In this document: piece after piece, positions 1 through 7,011 of the stretch
How the letters are laid out: every line of letters starts with the position of its first letter
How positions within the stretch are numbered: position 1 is the stretch's first letter
Assembly: GCA_027486155.1 (NCBI GenBank)
Contig: JAIXPR010000420.1
Coordinates: 1 to 8,364, forward strand
Origin: Pseudomonadota bacterium
GTDB lineage: Bacteria; Bdellovibrionota_C; UBA2361; OMII01
Direction: 5' to 3'
Length of the DNA stretch: 8,364 nucleotides
Notes under the pieces: model-generated
Seen by the model: the letters and a program-made list of their open reading frames with translations, nothing else
The model's database searches: none
What the model was told of the DNA's origin: nothing
Position numbers and translations under genes: made by a program

Positions 1-8
1 ATCTGCAT

Positions 9-34
9 AAAAAGCGACCAAAATGGGTCTTTTT
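9..34. terminator. weak terminator-like hairpin
   Basis: Five A (9-13) and five T (30-34) flank a GACC/GGTC stem (16-19 with 26-29), with a two-base bulge (GC at 14-15) on the left arm. Read on either strand it ends in a short T run, so it could act in both directions. The GC part of the stem is only four pairs, so this may be chance in an AT-rich stretch. Confidence 0.2.
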
Positions 35-55
35 ACAGAAAGTTTAATGAGAGTA

Positions 56-90
56 GGGGGTTTTTAATTCCCCCCCCCCCCCTTTTTTTT
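56..90. repeat. homopolymer tract G5-(9 nt)-C13-T8
   Basis: Five G (56-60), a nine-base AT-only spacer, thirteen consecutive C (70-82) and eight T (83-90). The G5 can pair with part of the C run. Long mononucleotide runs like this slip during replication and sequencing, so the exact length is uncertain. The tract lies about 60-95 bases beyond the stop of the transposase remnant; read on the minus strand it is A8-G13, where the right terminal region of the element would be expected. A link with the IS end is an inference. No open reading frame crosses it, so there is no evidence for a phase-variable gene. Confidence 0.75.
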
Positions 91-150
91 GAAAACAGTT
101 CTCATTCAATCAGTAGTAGCGGTTGACCTTACCCTTTCTTTGGACACCCA

Positions 151-608
151 TCAGATAGAAAGATCTGGGTTCGGCACCCCGTGGGTTATCTGTCCGCTTC
201 TGTAGCTTGGCGGGACTCCTCCAAACGGACTGTGGGGTCTACCGCGGTTGTAGTCGTGACGCCAGGTACGCATAGTCTGCTTCACCTGTGCAAGGGTGAA
301 GAGGAGATTCATGTTGAAGCTCTCAATATCGCAGTTCTCATAGGTTTGGTCTGACTTGCCGATTTTTCAGCGAAGGGATTACTGAGAGGCTGGACTCTGC
401 TTGCAGCAAGGCTAACGTCGCCACACGTCAAGAGCCCGTTAACCCGTATTATGGGTGGGGCCTTACGTTGACGCCCATTGCTTTCCGCTACGTGTGCGCA
501 TTCAAACGTGTCGATGGTCAGCGCAGAGAGAGGGACTCGGTGCCAACTTCCCGCTCTCATAGGAATCGTTGCGGGGAAATTACCGAGTCTCCATGTTGAT
601 ACCAGCAC
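151..608 (-). pseudogene. decayed IS3-family transposase (OrfB, C-terminal half)
   Basis: This is the relic of an rve-type DDE integrase that once moved an IS3-family insertion sequence. On the minus strand, 358 down to 151 reads GKSDQTYENCDIESFN, then LAQVKQTMRTWRHDYN, then RGRPHSPFGGVPPSY, ending in a stop. This matches the typical IS3 order PGKP..N.xIESFN, W+.DYN, RPHSxLG.xTP. Another minus frame, 608 down to about 430, gives ALTIDTF and IIRVNG, matching the family's RALT(I/V)VDxF and IRVDNGPEF blocks. The spacing from NG to GKS is about 25 codons, as in intact family members, but the frame changes in between and the C-terminal frame meets a stop at 367-369. The Asp of RVDNG is missing, and about nine residues after SFN appear deleted. 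OrfA and the left half of OrfB are absent. It is certainly non-functional. The family is assigned from motifs; the subgroup is not resolved. Confidence 0.75.
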
Positions 609-642
609 GCGTAAAGGTGTCGGATGGCGGTGAGAGAGCGGA

Positions 643-672
643 TTGAAGGGATAATTTTCGGTGTGCTAATCT
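643..672 (+). promoter_or_regulatory. possible promoter for the 679 gene
   Basis: TTGAAG (643-648) resembles a -35 box. After 18 bases comes TAATCT (667-672), preceded by TG at 664-665 as in an extended -10. The -10 match is poor (three of six). If used, transcription would start at about the ATG at 679, giving a leaderless message, which would fit the lack of a good Shine-Dalgarno just upstream of that ATG. Inference from consensus only. Confidence 0.2.
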
Positions 673-678
673 CGCCGC

Positions 679-3042
679 ATGCTCATGGCTGTCATAACTT
701 TTTTCCTATTGCTCCTACAGGCGGCTCTATGGCTTCCAGAAGTGCTTGTTCGCATCCCGTTACCCATAACCCGCGGTATCGGTGAGTTTTGGCCTCTTAT
801 GAGGGGCTCCGCTATGTATGGGTTCCTTGGCGCCTCGCTCGTCGGTGTTCTGTGCGCGTTCCTTGCTTGCCGAAGGGATGCGGGGCTAGGTAAGGCTCAC
901 GCAATTCTTGCCGCGATGGCGATGGCGGGGTGTGCTCGTCTCTCCCGAATAATGGGCGATCCTCTTCCCTCCACCGCTCTATGGGGGGTGGCATTTGTGA
1001 TGGCGATAGGTGCCGGCTATATATTTCGCCGTGCTGTAGCGTACCCACCATCACTCGCGAATCTAAACGCCGCTCCGGATTCAGCCTCCGGGGATAGTGA
1101 ACCCAAAGTTGAGAGGATCTCCCGATCTGTTTGGATCGGAGTGGTGATAGTGCAAGCCTTTGCCGCAATATTTTGGGGGTATCGGCTTACCCAGAACCCC
1201 GGAGAACTCTACTCTTTCGGCACGAATGCCTTGATGAGCGCCCAAAGACTGCTTTTGGGACAACTCGATTGGAATGAATTGATTCTCTTTCATGAGATGA
1301 CGCAAGCCGAGTGTGGCTATTCTCTGCCGTTCGTTCTCTGGCACGCGCTCTTCCAAATTTTGTGCGGGGGTATGTCCGTATTCGCCGGGCGATTGGCGAT
1401 TATGGTGGCGTCCTGGCTCAGCGTGATTTTCATGTTTCGCGTTGGCCGTAGTATTGGCGGTGCTCGCTTTGGGCTCCTTTGCATGATCATCTTCGCGGCT
1501 CTGCCATTGACCGCCTTTCAGTCGAGAGTCGATGGGATTTTCGGATTCTCAGCTCTTTTAGTGCTGATAGCTCTCGACATCGTCCTCTCCTTCATTCGAA
1601 GACCTACCTTTGTGAGATCGATCTTGGTGGGATTCTCCGTCCCGCTCGTATGCTACGGGTTGGCGAACATAAAGTTGCTCTTTATTGCGGGCCTCCTGAC
1701 CTTTATCGTTTCATTTTTTTACTCGAGGAATCTTCGACAGGGAGCCTGGAGACTTGTTTTTTCGTTCATGGTCGCGGGATTGGTTCTGCTTCCCCAGTTC
1801 ACCAATCTCTCCCAAGTTAAACAACAGATGCGGGGACGGGGAGAGCATATATTCGGAGGGGTGCTTCAGCAGGCCGCTCTCAACGACCCGCAGGGACGGG
1901 GTTTGTGGGAAATGGCCAAGCTGCAGCTCGAGATCAATTTTGCCGGAATCTCCCATTCGATACTTGGTCCGTGGGATGATCAGGCAAGCACCCTTCCGAG
2001 CATTCTGGTCGTTCCCCTTGTAGTAGGAGTGGGTCTGTCCATCGCGCAGGCTCTTCGCCCCGACCGATTCTTTATGCTAGCAATCGCGGTTGGAGCTTAT
2101 TTTGCCCCGTTAATCGCTATCCCAATGACGTGGAATCGGTTGCTGCTGCTTAATATTGCGCATACTCCCTTGATCGCGGTTGTGTGGTTCGAGCTCTATG
2201 AGATTTTTAAGAAAGCATCGCTCCGGCGTTTGTTGATACCGATGCACGTGGTGGCGTTACTGATATCTCTAGCGAGTGGCCTTGTAATCGCGACGTCGTT
2301 CCTACATAGGAAATCGCAGTTAGGAGAGGTAGTAAAGTTGATTGAAACGCAAGCGCACGGTCACGTGGTTTTCTTCACGGACAAGATAGAGACTAGTCTC
2401 AATTATCTACGTTGGAATCCACCTCTCCTCGGGCGTAGTTCCGACGCTAGTATCCCGGTTACTGGGATTCGTGAGAACGGGGTAGTAGCAACGAGCAGGG
2501 TAATTGAATTCCTCGAGATTCCAGCTCTCCTTTTGAGCAATGACCCAATCCCCCCGGAGCTATCCTCAAAAGCTTCGTGGAAGACTGAGCAAGCCCCGGG
2601 GAATCTCTCCGCGATGTGGCATAATCCAATAGGGATGGCGCGACGCCCGGTCGTACTTGCGGTTGATCTGCTGAAATTTGACTCCAGCAAGCCTCTGTTT
2701 TTTGGGCGGTTGTCCTACGCGAGCGCGAATCTGTTTGAGGCGGATATTCCTCATGAAGGTATCGACGTGCATTTTGACTTGAACGAGCCACTTGAAAAAG
2801 CCGCGCTCATGGTTCGAAAGGGTAGCAGTTACTCGGCGGCTGTAAAGGTATTCGTTGATGGATCGGAACTGAGCGTGCTTGAGGAGAGTGAGGCAACTGC
2901 TGACAAGCGAACCGTCTGGTTTTCTGTGACTGGTGTTCAGCCGGGACGGCACTCGATCAGGATCCTGCCGATCGCAGAGGGCTCAGAGAGTGCGGACGAG
3001 GTTGTTGTAGTGGGGGTACCCCCGGCTTCTGACGAGAAATAA
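679..3042 (+). CDS. GT39/ArnT-like membrane glycosyltransferase with periplasmic C-terminal domain
   Basis: A predicted polytopic GT-C protein of 787 residues; such enzymes move a sugar from a polyprenyl-phosphate carrier to an acceptor on the periplasmic side. About 16 membrane segments run through residues 1-540, including an extra N-terminal block of about four (1-118) before a polar linker (128-148). The GT39-like core starts near 150. FAGRLAIMVASWL (235-247), FRVGRSIGGARFGLL (253-267) and QSRVDG (281-286) match the usual R-L-P, LGR-l-G-r and SR blocks of the PMT_2 family. Where relatives carry PGLYPDEA, this protein reads PGELYSFGTNA (174-184), so the acidic pair seems lost. Residues 541-787 are hydrophilic and probably periplasmic: an alpha/beta stretch (about 545-620), then a beta-rich domain (about 655-787). 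The ATG at 679 is chosen because it opens the first membrane helix; ATG 685 is possible. There is no clear ribosome site. It is the first of three plus-strand envelope-glycan genes and lies next to the IS remnant. The fold class is firm; donor and acceptor are unknown. Confidence 0.82.
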   Translation: MLMAVITFFLLLLQAALWLPEVLVRIPLPITRGIGEFWPLMRGSAMYGFLGASLVGVLCAFLACRRDAGLGKAHAILAAMAMAGCARLSRIMGDPLPSTALWGVAFVMAIGAGYIFRRAVAYPPSLANLNAAPDSASGDSEPKVERISRSVWIGVVIVQAFAAIFWGYRLTQNPGELYSFGTNALMSAQRLLLGQLDWNELILFHEMTQAECGYSLPFVLWHALFQILCGGMSVFAGRLAIMVASWLSVIFMFRVGRSIGGARFGLLCMIIFAALPLTAFQSRVDGIFGFSALLVLIALDIVLSFIRRPTFVRSILVGFSVPLVCYGLANIKLLFIAGLLTFIVSFFYSRNLRQGAWRLVFSFMVAGLVLLPQFTNLSQVKQQMRGRGEHIFGGVLQQAALNDPQGRGLWEMAKLQLEINFAGISHSILGPWDDQASTLPSILVVPLVVGVGLSIAQALRPDRFFMLAIAVGAYFAPLIAIPMTWNRLLLLNIAHTPLIAVVWFELYEIFKKASLRRLLIPMHVVALLISLASGLVIATSFLHRKSQLGEVVKLIETQAHGHVVFFTDKIETSLNYLRWNPPLLGRSSDASIPVTGIRENGVVATSRVIEFLEIPALLLSNDPIPPELSSKASWKTEQAPGNLSAMWHNPIGMARRPVVLAVDLLKFDSSKPLFFGRLSYASANLFEADIPHEGIDVHFDLNEPLEKAALMVRKGSSYSAAVKVFVDGSELSVLEESEATADKRTVWFSVTGVQPGRHSIRILPIAEGSESADEVVVVGVPPASDEK

Positions 3043-3301
3043 TTAATTCCGCGGGTTCGCGCTTTTGTGCCGCCGCATTCCGTGGTGGCCACTCCAATCT
3101 TGCCAATAACAACGCTGTTTGCTTGCTATCTCCCTGATATAACGAGTGGTATGCACCGCTACTTTCGTGCGCCGCATCTCAGTAATAGACACTGCGGTGT
3201 TAAAATCTATGAAGTTGCACAAACTTTAGAGGGGCAGGAGAGTAATTCGTGGGGGCTATGGCTTAGTCTGCGCCTTTGATGGGAGCTCCTTTAACCGAGT
3301 T
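3043..3301. other. intergenic region between glycosyltransferase and acyltransferase genes
   Basis: No convincing gene. A possible promoter is TAGACA (3186-3191), 16 bases, TATGAA (3208-3213), on the plus strand. A strong Shine-Dalgarno-like GGGGCAGGAG (3231-3240) is followed eight bases later by GTG at 3249, which opens only a five-codon frame (stop at 3264-3266) and is not in frame with the acyltransferase. The palindrome GGAGCTCC (3282-3289) sits just before the acyltransferase start and contains a second weak SD (GGGAG, 3281-3285). Confidence 0.4.
3050..3066 (+). terminator. weak intrinsic terminator after the 679 gene
   Basis: CGCG-GGTT-CGCG (3050-3061) can fold into a four-pair GC stem with a four-base loop. 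It is followed by C and TTTT (3063-3066) and begins eight bases after the stop codon. Position and T run suit a terminator, but the stem is short. Confidence 0.3.
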
Positions 3302-5311
3302 TTGGGACCTACGCGAGCGAACGACGTGGCATTACATTGCGATAAAAATGTCGACACTGGTGTCGCGAGCACTAGCATCGCTGCCCTACCGTACGAGCCG
3401 TTACAGTATCGTCCCGATATCGATGGACTACGAGCCGTGGCGGTGCTGGCGGTTCTCCTGTTTCACGCGTTTCCCGATATCCTTCCCGGCGGTTTCGTAG
3501 GCGTCGATGTGTTTTTCGTGATTTCCGGATTCCTCATCAGCCGCACGATATGGGATGACATCCAACGAAACAAGTTCACCATTCGAAGATTCTACGAAAG
3601 AAGGGTACGGCGTCTCTTTCCCGCGTTAGTCCTGGTATTGCTCTCGACATGGTTGATCGGGCTAGCGATTCTTCCATGGGACGAATTCTCCAGGATCGGA
3701 AAGCATGTATTTGCTAGCTCTATTTTTGGAATGAATTTTTTTCTTTGGAATGAAGGTGGATACTTCGACATCGCGTCGGAGCGGAAGCCGCTCTTGCATC
3801 TCTGGTCTCTCAGTATAGAGGAGCAATTCTATCTCCTCTGGCCAGTTATTCTTATTCTTGTGAGCGGCAAACGCGCTCGAATCGTTTATACGCTAGCTCT
3901 ACTCGGCGCTCTTTCCTTTGTGACCAGCGTCTTTTTTGTTGGGTCTGGGGATCGAATCGTTTCCTTCTATAATCCCCTTGGTCGGATGTGGGAGTTGATG
4001 TTAGGTGCCGCCTTCGCCTACGTATCTGCCTTTTATCCACAGAGTTTTAGCACGCTTCGTTTTACGGCGCCGTTGGGGCTCGCACTCATTTTAGGAAGTT
4101 GTTTGTTCTTTTCAAATGAGACACCTTTTCCCGGGTTCATGGCCCTCATTCCAATTGTGGGTGCCGGTGTGGTTCTCATATCTCCTTCGACAAGCTTATT
4201 TCACAAGGGACTGCTGCGTACCCGCGCTATGGTAGGAATTGGGTTAATCAGCTACCCCCTCTATCTCTGGCATTGGCCACTTCTTTCCTTTTCCTATATT
4301 AAGTTGAAAGGAGAAGTCCCAGTAATGTATCGGCTGGTGCTCTTAGGGCTAAGCTTCTTGTTCGCATGGTTAACCTACCGGTACGTTGAGCGACCCCTGC
4401 GGTATCGTGCGACCACTGGGACCGTATTTTGGGCACTTGTCGCCGCGGTCGGGTCGCTCGGACTTTTGGGTGGCGTCACCTTTATTGAGGATGGGTTCGT
4501 AAACCTGAGAGTTATAGCGTCGAAAGCACCATTTGCCGCTAATCCTCGGGCTTTGGAGGACTGGTTTAAAGGTGTCAGGTCAGGTACGTGCCATATTCAA
4601 GATGAAAGGATATTCGTCCATCCTCCCGAGTGTATCGAGCCAGTCCGCCCTCGCGTCTTACTGTGGGGAGATTCTCACGCCAGCGCACTCTATCCAGGTC
4701 TGCGCGCTCTACAGGAAAGCCGCACGTTTGGGGTGAGCCAACTTACTCAGGCGCATTGTCCGCCTCTCTTGGATTTTGAGTCATCGATTCATCGGCACTG
4801 TCAGCAGATCAATGACCGAATACTCAACTCTTTGACCGATCTCGCACCGGATGTAATCATTCTCCACGCTGCGTGGATACACCCTCAATATCCTCGTGTA
4901 GGGACCGAGATAACACAGAAACTCGCGCAGACATTACGAGAGATTAAGCGTCGGTCGTCCACCTCAAGGGTGATCGTCATTGGCCCACAATTGCAGTGGT
5001 TCCCCTCGCTCCCTGAGGTTTTGATCGCCCATTTCGAGCAGACCGGTTCTCCTCCTCCTGTCTACATACAAGCTCCGGATGGGGAAGTCTCTCTCAAGAG
5101 AAGACAGCTCGAGGAGCAAATGAGACCGGTTGTGGAGGGGGAGGGTGCAATCTACATCGCTCCACGCGATATCTTTTGTGAGAGGGAGAGATGCCTCACC
5201 CGAGTGGGTGATCGCAAAGAGGATTTGGTGGTATTCGACTATGGGCATCTCGCCACGGCCGGATCCACCTTCTTCATGGACCGAATCGCTAACCACCTGT
5301 CAATCCGGTAG
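3302..5311 (+). CDS. OafA/YrhL-type membrane O-acyltransferase fused to SGNH domain
   Basis: Predicted to transfer acyl groups (acetyl in well-known relatives such as OafA) to a surface glycan: the membrane part brings the acyl group across and the periplasmic SGNH domain completes transfer. The acyltransferase_3 domain covers about residues 36-395, with DGLRAVAV (41-48) and H55 giving the R-x10-H motif (R44/H55). It also has GGFVGVDVFFVISGFLI (63-79), RRVRRLFP (100-107), HLWSLSIEEQFY (166-177), SYPLYLWHWP (317-326) and RYVERPLRY (360-368), with about ten helices. The SGNH domain (about 430-669) has the nucleophile block GDSHA (S458) and the D-x-x-H block DYGH (D646, H649), so it looks active. 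Cysteines at 430, 444, 486, 500, 626 and 631 suggest disulfides. The total of 669 residues is usual for this fusion. The start is uncertain: TTG 3302 is the first start codon after an in-frame stop at 3227, and GTG 3326 is an alternative; neither has a well-spaced ribosome site. The first 35 residues lack family similarity. The acceptor is unknown; O-antigen or another envelope polysaccharide is likely from context. Confidence 0.93.
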   Translation: MGPTRANDVALHCDKNVDTGVASTSIAALPYEPLQYRPDIDGLRAVAVLAVLLFHAFPDILPGGFVGVDVFFVISGFLISRTIWDDIQRNKFTIRRFYERRVRRLFPALVLVLLSTWLIGLAILPWDEFSRIGKHVFASSIFGMNFFLWNEGGYFDIASERKPLLHLWSLSIEEQFYLLWPVILILVSGKRARIVYTLALLGALSFVTSVFFVGSGDRIVSFYNPLGRMWELMLGAAFAYVSAFYPQSFSTLRFTAPLGLALILGSCLFFSNETPFPGFMALIPIVGAGVVLISPSTSLFHKGLLRTRAMVGIGLISYPLYLWHWPLLSFSYIKLKGEVPVMYRLVLLGLSFLFAWLTYRYVERPLRYRATTGTVFWALVAAVGSLGLLGGVTFIEDGFVNLRVIASKAPFAANPRALEDWFKGVRSGTCHIQDERIFVHPPECIEPVRPRVLLWGDSHASALYPGLRALQESRTFGVSQLTQAHCPPLLDFESSIHRHCQQINDRILNSLTDLAPDVIILHAAWIHPQYPRVGTEITQKLAQTLREIKRRSSTSRVIVIGPQLQWFPSLPEVLIAHFEQTGSPPPVYIQAPDGEVSLKRRQLEEQMRPVVEGEGAIYIAPRDIFCERERCLTRVGDRKEDLVVFDYGHLATAGSTFFMDRIANHLSIR

Positions 5312-5556
5312 GCGTGGTTAGACTGCGGAGAGGGAGCAAATATTTACTTTTTGAGGGCTCATGAGCGCTGCTCGGGGACTGCCGCTGTGCTGTTCGGTCG
5401 AGACGAGGAGTAGTAAGGATTTGAGTTATCTACTACAGTGAGCCTCACGAAAGTTGCCGGCAGAGATGATAGGCTATGGGAATTGGCGTCCAAATCTCTC
5501 TGTAAAGAGATGCCTGTATTCGCCGCTCTTAAGAGGGACTCGTACTGGAGTTAGTA
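5312..5556. other. intergenic region with several short perfect inverted repeats
   Basis: No gene or clear sigma-70 promoter seen. It holds GCTCATGAGC (5357-5366), ATCTCT-CTGTAA-AGAGAT (5494-5511) and CTCTTAAGAG (5526-5535). The last two lie in the 65 bases before the start of the PIG-V-like gene and could be operator or RNA-fold elements, but each is short enough to occur by chance. Confidence 0.35.
5547..5550 (+). promoter_or_regulatory. ribosome binding site of the 5557 gene
   Basis: GGAG ends six bases before ATG 5557, the best-placed Shine-Dalgarno in the window, and it fixes this start codon. Confidence 0.6.
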
Positions 5557-6798
5557 ATGCCAACAATTGTTAAGCGCGGCATCGCCCTCGTCGGGATTAT
5601 ACTCCTGTTCAATCTGCTCTGGTCCTACGAGTGGTACCTTGCGGATGCTTCTCCTAATCCTGAGGCGCTTGTGGCTCGGCCGAGTGTTGGCGCTCTTTAT
5701 GAAAGTTATATCCATCACACACGGCAGCTAGCTGATGTTGAGTGGCACGCCGGATTGGTCGCGAATGGCTATGAGCGTCTGAACTCAAGCGAGGCGGGCT
5801 TTGACTGGTCTCGGCAGAGGAATTGGGCGTATTTCCCCCTACAACCGTACCTATCGCGTCCCTTCACGTGGGTCGGCTTTTCGCCCATCTTCGCATTATT
5901 TATCGTCTCGCTGATAGGAAGCGTCGCTCTGACCCTCACCTGCGTTGGGTTAGTTGACCGTGATCGGCCCGTCTGTGACCAAGCCGTACGAGTAAGTCTC
6001 TTCATGCTGGTCTTTGTCATCCCTCCTCTCGGTTGGATGACTAACTTTGTCGTTCCGGCAACGGCGATCTTCGTGGGTGCGTATGTGATCCTGCGGCGTA
6101 TCTTGAGTCAGCCGCAAGTAGTCACTACGCCGTTGGTGCTGAGCGCCGCAGTTCTCCTACTCGCTTGTGGTCTCAGCAGAGTTCAGGGGATGGTGTTTTC
6201 TCTAGCAATCGCTTCTGCTTTCGTAGTTGCGGCGATGTCCTCGCAGCCGAGGAGTGTGAAGCTCAGCACCATATGGGTATTTATCGCGAGCGCGTTGCTC
6301 CCGGTCATCAGCATCCCCCTTATATTTCAGGTGGTCGCTAACGATCCCCTTGCTTTTCAGAAGATTCAAGCCGCGTGGGGACGAAGTGTAAGTCTCCCGT
6401 GGACGCCCATCGTACATGCTTTTACGTCAGGCTCTGCGGTAAACTTCGGTAATGGAACTGAGTTCCCCTTTACTATGGCGCGAATCGGTCTTTTTATCGC
6501 AGTGGCTCTGATAGGCTTCAGATACGTCGTAGTGGCCATGCGAAAGAGGACTGTCGAGTCTTCGCTTTTAGTTTTTGACGGGTGCACGGTAGTGATTGGT
6601 CTGGGTCTCATAGCCATGCCGTTAATGACATCTACGTTAATGTCAGCGCACCGCTACATGACCTGCTCGGCGGTACTCGTGGCCGTTGCTCTTAAACTTG
6701 GGTGGCGCCCATCGTGGATGCTCATTAGCCTCCTCATGCTGATCAGGATGGGGGAAGTAGTACTTTTTTCTCGGGGTTATTTATTTCTGATATGGTAA
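5557..6798 (+). CDS. PIG-V/Gpi18-like membrane mannosyltransferase
   Basis: A predicted GT-C glycosyltransferase of 413 residues, related to the bacterial group that resembles the eukaryotic GPI mannosyltransferase II (PIG-V/Gpi18, COG5542). By family it would transfer mannose or a similar sugar from a polyprenyl-phosphate donor outside the membrane. Helix 1 (about 8-23) is followed by a large outer loop with D60 in ADVEWHAGLVANGY (59-72), where the family has WD..xYxxIAxxGY, then YFPLQP (92-97), matching FFPLYP. Later blocks are LSRVQGM (206-212), like the family's LTRxxG; DPLAFQKIQAAWGR (263-276), a highly typical FxxxQxxWGR block; and HRYM (365-368), like the RY near the end. About ten helices in all. 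The usual YSE motif seems absent: the matching stretch (about 161-170) has no Glu. Length is normal. A GGAG six bases upstream supports ATG 5557. It lies downstream of the acyltransferase on the same strand and converges with the 7012 gene. The family is well supported; sugar and acceptor are unknown. Confidence 0.85.
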   Translation: MPTIVKRGIALVGIILLFNLLWSYEWYLADASPNPEALVARPSVGALYESYIHHTRQLADVEWHAGLVANGYERLNSSEAGFDWSRQRNWAYFPLQPYLSRPFTWVGFSPIFALFIVSLIGSVALTLTCVGLVDRDRPVCDQAVRVSLFMLVFVIPPLGWMTNFVVPATAIFVGAYVILRRILSQPQVVTTPLVLSAAVLLLACGLSRVQGMVFSLAIASAFVVAAMSSQPRSVKLSTIWVFIASALLPVISIPLIFQVVANDPLAFQKIQAAWGRSVSLPWTPIVHAFTSGSAVNFGNGTEFPFTMARIGLFIAVALIGFRYVVVAMRKRTVESSLLVFDGCTVVIGLGLIAMPLMTSTLMSAHRYMTCSAVLVAVALKLGWRPSWMLISLLMLIRMGEVVLFSRGYLFLIW

Positions 6799-7011
6799 AT
6801 GTCGGAAGGCGCGCGAATTCTTCCGGTCATCTCTTCGTCCACGAGCCGTAATGACAGCGTCGGTCCCTTTCAAATAAACGCATCGAACGCGTGTGTTGCG
6901 TTTGCATCAGGCGTAGTTCGTATTTCCCGCACTTCGAGACTTTCCTACATGTCTCTGCCAACTCGCTCTCTTTGAGGAGCCTCCTCGTTACGTGTTCCTC
7001 TCAGAAGCGAT
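6799..7011. other. convergent intergenic region with weak hairpins
   Basis: This separates two genes that face each other. CGGAAG (6803-6808) and CTTCCG (6820-6825) form a perfect six-pair stem with an 11-base loop just after the stop of the 5557 gene, but no T run follows. GAGGA-GCC-TCCTC (6974-6986) is a compact five-pair stem about 25 bases beyond the stop of the minus-strand gene, again without a T run. Either could slow transcription; neither is a classic intrinsic terminator. No gene seen. Confidence 0.35.

Noticed and set aside
309..608. Minus-strand frame of 99 codons as an intact small gene
   Set aside because: Its blocks match the middle of an IS3 transposase and the matching C-terminus lies in another frame, so it is part of the pseudogene.
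812..1356. Minus-strand frames of 118 and 91 codons opposite the first gene
   Set aside because: They lie wholly inside a well-supported membrane protein gene and their Arg/Pro-rich composition is typical of antisense shadows.
2403..2952. Overlapping minus-strand frames of 95-128 codons
   Set aside because: Shadows of the periplasmic domain of the first gene; no motif or start signal.
3067..3279. 70-codon plus-strand frame between the first two genes
   Set aside because: GTG start without a ribosome site, no recognisable motif, and it overlaps the likely terminator and promoter region.
3392..3481. Short direct repeats TACGAGCCGT (3392, 3429) and CCCGATATC (3413, 3473)
   Set aside because: Only 9-10 bases, within coding sequence for conserved motifs; best explained by codon use and chance.
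4964..5296. Minus-strand frame of 110 codons opposite the SGNH domain
   Set aside because: It covers the catalytic D-x-x-H region of a convincing enzyme and has no features of its own.
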